From: Chamaelirium japonicum
Taxonomy: Eukaryota > Streptophyta > Magnoliopsida > Liliales > Melanthiaceae
Reading direction: 5' to 3'
NCBI GenBank assembly: GCA_947650365.1
Contig: OX393550.1
Location: 52,960,879-53,024,878 of the forward strand
Length of the DNA stretch: 64,000 bases
Below are positions 11,161 through 20,601 of the stretch, in pieces (the first letter of the stretch is position 1; every line of letters begins with the position of its first letter). A program made the position numbers and the translations under genes. The notes under the pieces are model-generated. The model was not told the origin of the DNA. It saw nothing but the letters and a program-made list of their open reading frames with translations, and did no database searches.

Positions 11161-11700
11161 CCTCTTTTCGAGCTACTACGAAAAGGAGAGAGCATTTGTT
11201 GGGATGAAAAGTGCGAGCGCGCCTGTCAAAAGATCAAGGATTATCTGGCGAGCCCGCCAATCCTAGCGGCACCAAAAGATGGCGCCGAGCTTGGCGTGTA
11301 TCTCGCGGTCACAGAGAATGCGGTAAGCGGGGTCCTTGTTGTGGAAGAAGCAAAGGTGGAGCGGCCTGTCTACTTTGTAAGCCACACAATGCTTCCCGCC
11401 GAGCTCCGGTATCGACCAATCGAGAAGGTCGCATTGGCCTTGGTCCTTACCGTAAGGAAGCTTCACCCCTACTTCTCGGCGCACACTGTCAAGGTTATCA
11501 CGGAGCACCCACTAAAGAGCGCGCTCTCCAGACCCTTGGTAGCCGGCAGGCTCTACCGATGGTCCGCCGAGCTCGCCGCCTATGGTTTGGAGTATGTCCC
11601 TCAAGTTGCCGTCAAAGGGCAGGCTCTCACCGATTTCTTGGCGGACTTCCCCATAGAAGAACCGGTCCACTACCAGGAGGATGAGCCAACTGAGGCACAC
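11161..11700 (+). pseudogene. pol: Gypsy-type RNase H domain (degenerate, connection-like)
   Basis: Follows the RT directly. The usual TDAS catalytic start of gypsy RNase H is replaced here by LAVTENAVSGVL (near 11296), so the first catalytic aspartate is missing. RPVYFVSHTML and a Glu-containing segment (near 11410) remain. Loss of catalytic residues in this first RNase H is known in Tat elements, which carry a second RNase H that takes over cleavage. It is therefore probably a lineage trait and not recent damage. Confidence 0.75.
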
Positions 11701-12285
11701 CCTGGGAAGGCGAGGTTCTTGGACAACCTAGGCGAGCTTCCTCCAACTAAGCATTCAGAGATGGGGGGCTGGGAATTATTCGTCGATGGATCCTCCAACG
11801 CTCTGGGGGCCGGGATCGGGGTTGCACTGATCGCTCAATCGGTAATTCTTGAGAAGTCAGTCCGGCTGGATTTCGCGGCAACCAACAATGAGGCAAAGTA
11901 TGAGGCACTGCTCGCCGGACTAGAGCTCGCTCAAGAAGTCGGCGCCAAACAGTTAAAGGTTTTCAGTGATTCCCAGCTGATCATTTATCAAATCAATGGA
12001 GAGTACGCCTCCTGGGATACGCGAATGGCGGGCTACGTGGATCTGGTAAAAGGAAAGGCCGCAGAGTTCGAAAAGATCTCCTTCGAGCAAATCCCTCGAG
12101 CCGATAATAGGCGAGCTGATGCATTGGCAAACGCTGCCTCCCTGCTGGGAACATCAGAAGCTCGCCAGATTCTTATCGAGGTCCAGAATCAGTCTCGGCT
12201 CCGACTGATAGAGCCCGTTGTTAACCAAGTCTCTGCCGACGTATTACCCGGCGGGTGGACCGCCCACATTCTTCGTTTTCTCTAG
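11701..12285 (+). pseudogene. pol: Archaeal-type RNase H (second RNase H), ending in a premature TAG
   Basis: A second RNase H of the archaeal/plant-captured type. All four acidic residues are visible: Asp at 11785 in FVDGSS, Glu at 11890 in NNEAKYEAL, Asp at 11968 in FSDSQL and Asp at 12118 in RRADALA. It removes the RNA strand of the RNA/DNA hybrid. It marks the Tat clade together with the degenerate first RNase H. The linker to integrase begins at about 12235 and is cut by TAG at 12283-12285, with the frame continuing afterwards. Confidence 0.88.
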
Positions 12286-12633
12286 AAGGGCGAGCTTCCA
12301 GAGGATAAAGAGGAAGCCCGACGAGTGGAGAAATGCGTTGGGCGCTACCTCATTCGCTGGGATCGCCTTTTTCGAAGATCTTTTGGCGGGCCAAATCTTC
12401 GTTGCATCGAGAGCCCGGAGACCGAAGAAGTTTTGAATTGCATTCACTCGGGCGAGCTGGGAAACCACGCTGGTGGGCAGTCTCTAGTTGCAAAAGTACG
12501 GAGGCAAGGATACTGGTGGCCCACTCTGGGGCAAGATGCCTTGAAGGTCGCACAAAGCTGCATCCAATGTCAGAAGCACGCCACGACAAATCATATGCCC
12601 TCAAAAGAACTGCATCCTCTGGCGAGCCCCTAG
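12286..12633 (+). pseudogene. int: Integrase N-terminal zinc-binding domain
   Basis: Same frame after the 12283 stop. The HHCC zinc-binding set is complete: His at 12445 and 12466, Cys at 12559 and 12568, in the order H-x6-H-x30-C-x2-C, with the conserved QGYWWPT between them. The segment ends at TAG 12631-12633, where the family normally has a conserved aromatic residue just before the catalytic core. Confidence 0.88.
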
Positions 12634-13491
12634 CCGTTTCAACAATAGGGGTTAGATATTGTGGGTCCTTTCCCTGTATCAGCCCGGCAGAAGAAATTCA
12701 TCTTAGTAGCTACGGACTACTTCACCAAATGGGTGGAAGCAGTCCCGCTAGCTAAGATAGGTGAGAAACAAGTGAAAGACTTCCTTTGGAAGAATATTTT
12801 CTGCCGGTTCGGGCTGCCCCGAGTACTCATCACCGACAATGGTCGCCAGTTCGACAATCGCTTGATCAGAAGCTTTTGCGTTGAATATGGAGTTGACCTA
12901 AGGTTCTGTTCCCCAAGGTACCCTCAAAGCAACGGGCAGGCCGAAGCTACGAATCGTGTAATCCTAGACAACCTCAAGAAAAGGCTGGAAGGGAAGAAAG
13001 GATTGTGGGAGCAGGAGCTCGATGGAGTCTTATGGGCCTATCGCACCACTCCACGTCGCTCAACTAATGAGTCCCCTTTCAGTCTCACTTTTGGTTGCGA
13101 AGCCGTGCTACCCGTAGAAGCCGAACTGCCCACTGAAAGAATTCTTGTGTCAAAGGAGGTCGACAATGACAAACTGCTCGCCGACTCCCTCGATCAACTC
13201 GAAGAAGAACGAGAGCACGCCAATCTACACCTCGCCGGATATAGGCAGGAAATGAAGCATGCATATGACAAAAGAGTCCGCCATCGGGCATTCAAGGCTG
13301 GCGATCTGGTGATGAGAAAGGTGTTCGCAAACACGCAAGAGCCTAATGCAGGAAAGCTCGCGGCAAATTGGGAAGGCCCCTACATAGTACACGAAGCAGG
13401 AAGCTCGGAGGCTTACCGGTTGATGACCGCTGAAGGCGACCTGTTAGAGCGACCTTGGAATGCTTTACACCTTCGCAAGGTTTATGCATAA
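12634..13491 (+). pseudogene. int: Integrase catalytic core and C-terminal domain
   Basis: After a second nearby TAG (12646-12648) the core runs to the natural TAA. The DD35E triad is intact: Asp at 12715 (TDYFTKW), Asp at 12835 (TDNGRQF) and Glu at 12943 (NGQAEA), with 35 residues between the last two. A C-terminal WEGPYIV motif (near 13369) belongs to the GPY/F module of Ty3/gypsy integrases. No chromodomain is seen, as expected for Tat. The enzyme would insert the cDNA into the genome. The core is the best preserved part but cannot be reached from gag because of the upstream stops. Confidence 0.9.
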
Positions 13492-13607
13492 GACTAAGGA
13501 ATTTTGTAAATCATCTTCTGAAGTTATGAATAAACGATGAAGGTTTCAACAAGGAATTTAACTCGAGAGCTCGGCGCAGCATAGAGCTCGCATGATCTAT
13601 AAAGTGT
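13492..13607 (+). other. Short spacer after pol
   Basis: AT-richer than its surroundings, with ATGAATAAAC near 13526 that resembles a polyadenylation signal. No coding sign. Confidence 0.4.
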
Positions 13608-14040
13608 AGTCCGCCGTTGTGCGGACTTAAAGCAAGACCGGGATCCTCAGAGGCAGCCAGTGGGCGACCTTGAGCTTCCTGGGGCAGTTCGCCGTTGTGC
13701 GGACTTAAAGCAAGACCGGGATCCTCAGAGGCGGCCAGTGGGCGACCTTGAGCTTCCCGGGGCAGTCCGTCGTTGTGCGGACTTAAAGCAAGACCGGGAT
13801 CCTCAGAGGCGGCCAGTGGGCGACCTTGAGCTTCCCGGGGCAGTCCGCCGTTGCGCGGACTTAAAGCAAGACCGGGATCCTCAGAGGCAGCCAGTAGGCG
13901 ACCTTGAGCTTCCCGGGGTAGTCCGCCGTTGTGCGGACTTAAAGCAAGACTGGGATCCTCAGAGGCAGCCAGTGGGCGACCTTGAGATTCCTGGGGAAGT
14001 CCGCTGCCTAATGGACTCTAAACCTAACCGGGATTCTTCG
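13608..14040 (+). repeat. 78 bp tandem repeat, five copies plus a worn sixth
   Basis: Five consecutive 78 bp units at 13611-14000 (GCGGACTTAAAG recurs at 13621, 13699, 13777, 13855 and 13933), then a diverged partial unit to about 14040. Units differ at only a few bases. Because 78 is 26 codons, one frame stays open (13660-14157) and would encode a 26-residue repeat around GDLELPG and RRCADLKQD. Tandem repeats between pol and the 3' LTR are common in Tat and Ogre elements and can seed satellites. I take the open frame as a by-product of the period. Confidence 0.92.
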
Positions 14041-14481
14041 CGTTCACCTGCCATGAACGGAAGCATCCTGGCACGGGCAAACCCCTCAAAGGGCAAGTCC
14101 GCCGAACAGGATCATCGAGGGAAATTAACCGGGCAGGGGGCAGCTAGCACTTATTAGTTTCCTTTTAAAATAAAAATGGTTTAAGTCTCTGAGTGTAGGG
14201 AAGTTTTTTTTGAAGTCATTTGGTTCGCTTATCGTTTTCCGGGCTCAGAGACTGTTGAGTTTTAGCGAGCATGCCGAGTTTTTCGTTTGCATATACTTTA
14301 AAATAAAAAGGTTGAATCGAATTAGCTGCCTCGCCCGGGGTATCACTCTCGAGATCACTGCGAAACTCCTAAAGCGGACTCATGAGCAACACAGAGAGAG
14401 AAAGAAACGCATAGGCGAGCTCAAAAAGTATTTTCATTCATTGTTTAAAAGTACATTGAAGGGGTTACAAAAGGATGGAAC
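14041..14481 (+). other. Non-coding 3' region between tandem repeat and antisense ORF
   Basis: Mixed AT-rich sequence with two copies of TTTAAAATAAAAA (near 14164 and 14299) and no credible coding frame. It would be the downstream flank of the antisense gene and might hold its polyadenylation signal. No polypurine tract of the kind that precedes a 3' LTR is seen. Confidence 0.5.
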
Positions 14482-15282
14482 CTAGGCAGGGCCAGCACCC
14501 GCGCCGTCGTCATCGCCGTGCTTCCTCTTCTTTGACCTTTCGGCCCTATACTTCTCAATGGCGTCCAGCGCGCCCTTCTGAAGGAGCTCGCCCAGCTGCG
14601 ACTGGAGGCGCTCTCGCTGGGTGTTGAGGTCACGGAGATGTGCCTCCTTCAGCACTGCGATCTCATCCCTGGAGGCCGCCACTAGGCTGCGGAGCTCGAG
14701 GACCTCTTTCTGGGTGGCCTCTTTGGCTTTGGTCGCCTCTTGTAGGTCCGCGAGGGCACGGGCACGAGCATCCTCGACCGAGGCGAGCCCAGTGGTGAGG
14801 GTGGCAGCTAGCTGGCGCAGCTGGGCAACCTCTGTGTCAACAGAGGCGGCCTGCTGGCACAGCCGGTCCACCTCAGCTCGGAGCTCGCCGGAGTGGTCCA
14901 TCTGGTGAAGCCGGTGGATGTGCTCGTCTACTCTCCTCTCCGAGCCATGGAGAGTGTCATCATAGAGAGCAACCGTGTCCCCCGCAACGCCAGCGACCTC
15001 ATCGGCGAGGGCCCGGCTGACCCGCTCCACCTACACCAAGTGAAACAGTTAGAGAAAGTCTTAGGAGAAATTTCGAACATAGAGGGATTTAAGGCATAGA
15101 AGTGTGAATGTAATCTTACCTCGAGGAGCCGGTTGATGAGGGCGATGTAGGGAGTCCGGGCGAAAATGTTGCGCCCCAGGATCTCCCGCGTGAAGTAGGG
15201 GGCGCGCTCGGGGACGCCTGAAGAGGAGCCCGCCTTGCTCACCTCGGTTGGGGCAGCCGGGGGAGGCGCATCGACGGCAGTA
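14482..15282 (-). pseudogene. Antisense ORF of the element, two exons, 5' end lost
   Basis: On the minus strand exon 1 (15282-15120, open at the left because the element is cut there) joins exon 2 (15030-14482) across an 89 bp GT-AG intron, in phase 0. Exon 1 ends with APYFTREILGRNIF and an ALINRLLE helix. Exon 2 is a long Ala/Leu/Glu-rich coiled coil (roughly residues 30-160 of 182) with a basic RSKKRKHGDDD tail that looks like a nuclear localisation signal. Tat elements of plants often carry such an antisense gene, annotated as 'putative gypsy-type transposon' or plant transposase-like. Its biochemical role is unknown, and only the C-terminal part is left here. No internal stop is seen in what remains. 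Confidence 0.75.
15031..15119 (-). other. Predicted intron in the antisense ORF
   Basis: On the minus strand the donor reads CTCGAG then GTAAGATTA (first base at 15119) and the acceptor is a pyrimidine-rich TTTCACTTGGTGTAG ending at 15031, before GTGGAGCGG. The 89 bp length and AT-rich content fit a plant intron. Removing it keeps the frame in phase 0 between the ALINRLLE helix and the coiled coil, while reading through it gives a non-homologous tail. Confidence 0.72.
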
Positions 15283-17026
15283 GCACAAAGGTATACATTC
15301 TAATCCATTCTAATCCATTCGTAGGATCCATTCTAATCCATTCGTACGATCCATTCTAATTCATTCGTACGATCCATTCTAATTCATTCGCACGATCCAT
15401 TCTAATCCATTCGTAGGATCCATTCTAATCCATTCGTACGATCCATTCTAATTCATTCGTACGATCCATTCTAATTCATTCGCACGATCCATTCTAATTC
15501 ATTCGCACGAATGTATCCATTCTAATTTATTTGCACGATCCATTCTAATTCATTCCTATGATCTATTCTAATTCATTCGTACGATCCATTCTAATTCATT
15601 CGTACGATCCATTCTACGATCCATTCTAATTCATTCGTATATTCCATTCTAATTCATTAGCACGATCCATGCTAATGAATTAGAATGGATCGTACGATCC
15701 AATCTAATTCATTCATACGATCCATTCTTACTCATTCGTATGATCTATTCTAATTCAATCGTACGATCCATTCTAATTCATTTGTACGATCCATTCTAAT
15801 TCCTTCGTACGATCCATTCTAATTCATTCGTACGATCCATTCTAATTCATTCGTATGATCCATTCTAATTCCTTCATACGATCCATTCTAATTCATTTGT
15901 ACGATCCATCCTAATTCATTCGCGCAATCTATTCTAATTCATTCGTACGATCCATTCTAATTCATTCGTACGATCCATTCTAATTCATTCATACAATCCA
16001 TTCTAATTTATTCGCACGAATGTATCCATTCTAATTCATTCGTACGATCCATTCTAATTCATTCGTACAATCTATTCTAATTCATTCATACGATCCATTA
16101 TAATTCATTCGCACGAATGTATCCATTCTAATTCATTCATACGATCCATTCTACTTCATTCGTACTATCCGTTCTAATTCACTCATACGATCCATTCTAA
16201 TTCATTCATACGATCCATTCTAATTCATTTGCACGAATATATTCATTCTAATTCATTCGTACGATCCATTCTAATTCCTTCGTACGATCCATTCTAATTC
16301 CTTCGTACGATCCATTCTATTTCATTCGTATGATCCATTCTAATTCATTCGTACGATCCATTCTAATTCCTTCGTATCCATTCTAATTCACTCATACGAT
16401 CCATTCTAATTCATTCGTACGATCCATTCTAATTCATTCATACAATCCATTCTAATTCATTCGCACGAATATATCCATTCTAATTCATTATTACGATCAG
16501 TTCTAATTCATTCACAAAATCTATTCTAATTCATTCATACGATCCATTCTAATTCATTCAAACGAATGTATCCATTCTAATTCATTCATACGATCCATTC
16601 TAATTCATTCGTACGATCCATTCTAATTCACTCATATGATCCATTCTAATACATTCATACGATCCATTCTAATTCATTTGCACGAATATATCTATTCTAA
16701 TTCATTCGTACGATCCATTCTAATTCCTTCGTACGATCCATTCTAGTTCATTCGTACGATCTATTCTAATTCATTCGTACGATCCATTCTAATTCATTCG
16801 TACGATCCATTCTAATTCCTTCGTACGATCCATTCTAATTCATTCGTACGATCCATTCAAATTCATTCATACAATCCATTCTAATTCTTTCACATGATCC
16901 ATTCTAATTCATTATTACGATCCATTCTAATTCATTCGTGCAATCCATTCTATTTCATTCGTACGATCTATTCTTACTCATTCGTACGATCCATTCTAAT
17001 TCATTCACACGAATATATCCATTCGT
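15283..17026 (-). repeat. Satellite block, - orientation (1.7 kb), abutting the retrotransposon
   Basis: Begins directly after the truncated element with the rare GCACAAAGGTAT variant, the reverse complement of the ACCTTTGTGC monomer of + blocks. A + insert of ~30 bp (type Z, 15671-15700) sits between GATCCATGCTAATG and GGATCGTACGATCC. The end shows the mirror of a + block start (CACTCATAC, CATTTGCACGAATATAT, CCTTCGTACG) and a type X switch at 17024-17029. Confidence 0.9.
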
Positions 17027-18492
17027 ACGAATGAATTAGAATAGATTGTACGAATGAATTAGAATGGATCGTACGAATGAATTTGAATGGATCGTTCGAA
17101 GGAATTAGAATGGATCGTACAAATGAATTCGAATGGATCGTACGAATGAATTAGAATAGATCGTACGAATGAATTAGAATGGATCGTACGAAGGAATTAG
17201 AATGGATCGTACGAATGAATTAGAATGGATATATTCGTGCAAATGAATTAGAATGGATCGTATGAATGTATTAGAATGGATCGTATGAGTGAATTAGAAT
17301 GGATCGTACGAATGAATTAGAATGGATTGTATGAATGAATTAGAATGGATCGTACGAATGAATTAGAATGGATCATACGAATTAATTAGAATGGATCATA
17401 TGAATGAATTAGAATGGATCATACGACTGAATTAGAATGGATCGTACGAATGAATTAGAATGGATACATTCATGCGAATGAATTAGAATGGATTGTGCGA
17501 ATGAATAAGAACAGATCGTGCGAATGAATTAGAATGGATCGTACGAATGAATTAGAATGGATCGTGCGAATGAATTAGAATGGATCATACGAATGAATTA
17601 GAATGGATACATTTGTGCGAATGAATTAGAATGGATCGTACGAATGAATTAGAATGGATCGTATGAATGAATTAGAATGGATCGTACGAATGAATTAGAA
17701 TGGATCGTGCGAATGAATTAGAATGGATCGTACGAATGAATTAGAATGGATCGTGTGAAAGAATTAGAATGGATCGTACGAATGAATTAGAATGGATCGT
17801 GCGAATGAATTAGAATGGATCGTACGAATGAATTAGAATGGATACATTTGTGCGAATGAATTAGAATGGATCGTACGAATAAATTAGAATGGATCGAATG
17901 AATGAATTAGAATGGATCGAATGAATGAATTAGAATGGATCGTGCGAATGAATTACAATAGATCGTACGAATGAATTAGAATGGATCGTACGAATGAACT
18001 AGAATGGATAAATTCGTGCGAATGAATTAGAATGGATCGTACGAATGAATTAGAATGGATCGTACGAATGAATTAGAATGGATCTTACGAATGAATTAGA
18101 ATGGATCGTACGAATGAATTAGAATGGATCGTACGAATGAATTAGAATGGATACATTCGTGCGAATGAATTAGAATGGATCGGACGAATGAATTAGAATG
18201 GATCGTACGAATGAATTATAATGGATCGTACGAATGAATTATAATGGATCGTACGAATAAATTAGAATGGATACATTCGTCCGAATGAATTAGAATGGAT
18301 CATACGAATGAGTAAGAATGGATCATACGAATGAAATAGAATAGATTGTACGAATGAATTAGAATGGATCCTATGAATGAATTAGAATGGATCGTGTGAA
18401 AGAATTAGAATGCATTGTATGAATGAATTAGAATGGATCGTATGAATGAATTAGAATGGATCGTGCGAATGAATTAGAATGGATCGTATGAA
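17027..18492 (+). repeat. Satellite block, + orientation (1.5 kb)
   Basis: Opens with GAATAGATTG, GAAGGAATTAG, TATATTCGTGCAAATG (near 17227), GAATGTATTAG and GAGTGAATTAG. Closes with GGACG, GTCCGAATG, GAGTAAG, GAAATAG, CCTATG, GTGTGAAAG and GATTGTATG, then a type Y switch at GAATTC. Paralogous to 32582-33811. Confidence 0.9.
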
Positions 18493-20601
18493 TTCATTCT
18501 AATTTATTCATACAATCCATTCTAATTCTTTCACACGATCCATTCTAATTCATTCGTACGTTCCATTCTAATTCATTAGCACGATCCATGCTAATTCATT
18601 CGTTCGATCAGTTCTAATTCATTAGCACGATCCATTCTAATTCATTCGTACGATCCATTCTAATTCATTCGCACGATCCATTCTAATTCATTCATAGGAT
18701 TCATTCTAATTCATTCATACGATCTATTCTAATTCTTTTGCACGAATGTATCCATTCTAATTCATTCGCACGAATGTATCCATTCTAATTCATTCGTACG
18801 ATCCATTCTAATTCATTCGTACGATCCATTCTAATTCATTCATACGATCTATTCTAATTCATTCATACAATCCATTCTAATTCTTTCACACGATCCATTC
18901 TAATTAATTCGTACGATCCATTCTAATTCATTCGCACAATCCATTCTATTTCATTCGTACGATCCATTCCTACTCATTCGTATGATCCATTCTAATTCAT
19001 TCGCATGAATGTATCCATAATGGATCATACGAATGAGTAAGAATGGATCGTACGAATGAAATAGAATGGATTGTGCGAATGAATTAGAATGGACCGTACG
19101 AATGAATTAGACGTACGAATGAATTAGAATGGATACATTCGTGCGAATAAATTAGAATGGATCATACGAATGAGTAAGAATGGATCGTCATTCTAATTCA
19201 TTCGTATGATCCATTCTAATTTATTTGTATCCATTCTATTTCATTCGCACGATCCATTCTAATTCATTCGCGCAATCTATTCTAATTCATTCGTACGATC
19301 TATTCTAATTCATTCGTACGATCCATTCTAATTCATTCAAACAATCCATTCTAATTTATTCGCACGAATGTATCCATTCTAATTCATTCGTACGATCCAT
19401 TCTAATTCATTCGCACAATCTATTCTAATTCTTTAATACGATCCATTCTGATTCATTCGCACGAATGTATCCATTCTAATTCAATCATACGATCCATTCT
19501 ACTTCATTCGTACTATCCGTTCTAATTCACTCATACGATCCATTCTAATTCATTAATACGATCCATTCTAATTCATTTGCACGAATATATCCATTCTAAT
19601 TCATTCGTACGATCCATTCTAATTCCTTCGTATGATCCATTCTAATTCCTTCGTACGATCCATTCTAATTCCTTCGTATGATCCATTCTATTTCATTCGT
19701 ATGATCCATTCTAATTCCTTCGTACGATCCATTCTAATTCCTTCGTATCCATTCTAATTTACTCATACGATCCATTCTAATTCATTCGTACGATCCATTC
19801 TAATTCATTCATACAATCCATTCTAATTCATTCGCACGAATGTATCCATTCTAATCCATTCGTACGATCCATTCTAATCCATTCGTACGATCCATTGTAA
19901 TTCATTCGCATGAAAGTAACCATTCTAATTCATTCATTTGATCCATTCTAATTCATTCGTACGAACCATTCTAATTCATTCGTCCGATCCATTCTAATTC
20001 ATTCGCACGAATGTATCTATTCTAATTCATTCGTACGATCCTTTCTAATTCATTCGTACGATCCATTCTAATTCATTCGTAAGATCCATTCTAATTTATT
20101 CGTACGATCCATTCTAATTCATTCGTAAGATCCATTCTAATTCATTCGCACGAATGTATCCATTCTAGTTCATTCGTACGATCCATTCTAGTTCATTCGT
20201 ACGATCCATTCTAATTCATTCGTACGATCCATTCTAATTCATTCGTATGATCCATTCTAATTAATTCGTATGATCCATTCTAATTCATTCGTACGATCCA
20301 TTCTAATTCATTCATACAATCCATTCTAATTCATTCGCACGAATGTATCCATTCTAATTAATTCGTACGATCCATTCTAATTCATTCATATGATCCATTC
20401 TTATTCATTCGCATGATCCAGTCTAATGGATTCGCACGATCCATTCTAATTCATTCGCACGAATGTATCCATTCTAATTCATTCGTACGATCCATTCTAA
20501 TTCATTAATATGATCCATTCTAATTCATTCGTACGATCCATTCTAATTCATATGCACAAAAGTATCCATTCTAATTCATTCGTACAATCCATTCTAATTC
20601 A
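18493..20601 (-). repeat. Satellite block, mainly - orientation, with a + insert at 19018-19188
   Basis: Two - runs (18493-19017 and 19189-20601) separated by ~170 bp in + orientation. The insert begins at TCCATAATGGATC and ends at GATCGTCATTC (type V switch). Both edges and the insert recur at 34339-34508, and the insert region also occurs inverted near 49008-49157. A private CAGTCTAATGGATTCGC marker lies near 20419. Confidence 0.88.

Larger units (their letters stand above)
7525..13491 (+). pseudogene. gag-pol: gag-pol polyprotein gene, one frame with six in-frame stops
   Basis: From the ATG at 7525 to the TAA at 13489-13491 (5,967 bp, 1,989 codons) a single reading frame carries every expected domain in order: Gag, zinc knuckle, protease, RT, RNase H, archaeal-type RNase H, integrase. 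It is broken by TGA 7684-7686 and by TAG at 8800-8802, 10027-10029, 12283-12285, 12631-12633 and 12646-12648, with no frameshift anywhere. The length fits a full-length Tat polyprotein. I chose 7525 because it is the first in-frame ATG after the primer site and is followed by a basic N-terminus. The 10027 stop could instead be a natural gag-pro/pol boundary, but the frame continues unchanged past it. As it stands no complete polyprotein can be made. Confidence 0.9.
6366..15282 (+). mobile_element. Truncated Ty3/gypsy Tat-clade LTR retrotransposon, 3' LTR lost
   Basis: An 8.9 kb GC-rich island in the AT-rich satellite. Order: 5' LTR, primer binding site, gag, protease, reverse transcriptase, RNase H, a second archaeal-type RNase H, integrase, a 78 bp tandem repeat, and an antisense coding region with an intron. 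RT and RNase H before integrase marks Ty3/gypsy. Two RNase H domains, a C-x2-H-x4-H-x4-C knuckle in Gag and an antisense ORF after pol mark the Tat clade (Retand-like; the exact lineage is not resolved). The 3' LTR and polypurine tract are absent and the right end lies inside the antisense ORF. Six in-frame stops break gag-pol. The element cannot move by itself. A target-site duplication cannot be tested because the 3' end is lost. Confidence 0.93.

Noticed and set aside
11211..11684. Alternative-frame ORFs of up to 157 codons inside pol, and antisense ORFs over gag-pol
   Set aside because: They are shadows of the conserved RT-RNase H frame and show no known motif.
13660..14157. 165-codon frame over the 78 bp tandem repeat as a real gene
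   Set aside because: The period of 78 is a multiple of three, so one open unit keeps the whole array open. No domain is recognised and it starts inside the repeat.
15240..15300. A short or degenerate 3' LTR at the right end of the element
   Set aside because: No TGTTGGGGG start, TATA region or CCCCCGAACA end is found after 13491; the sequence up to 15282 reads as exon 1 of the antisense ORF and is followed directly by satellite.
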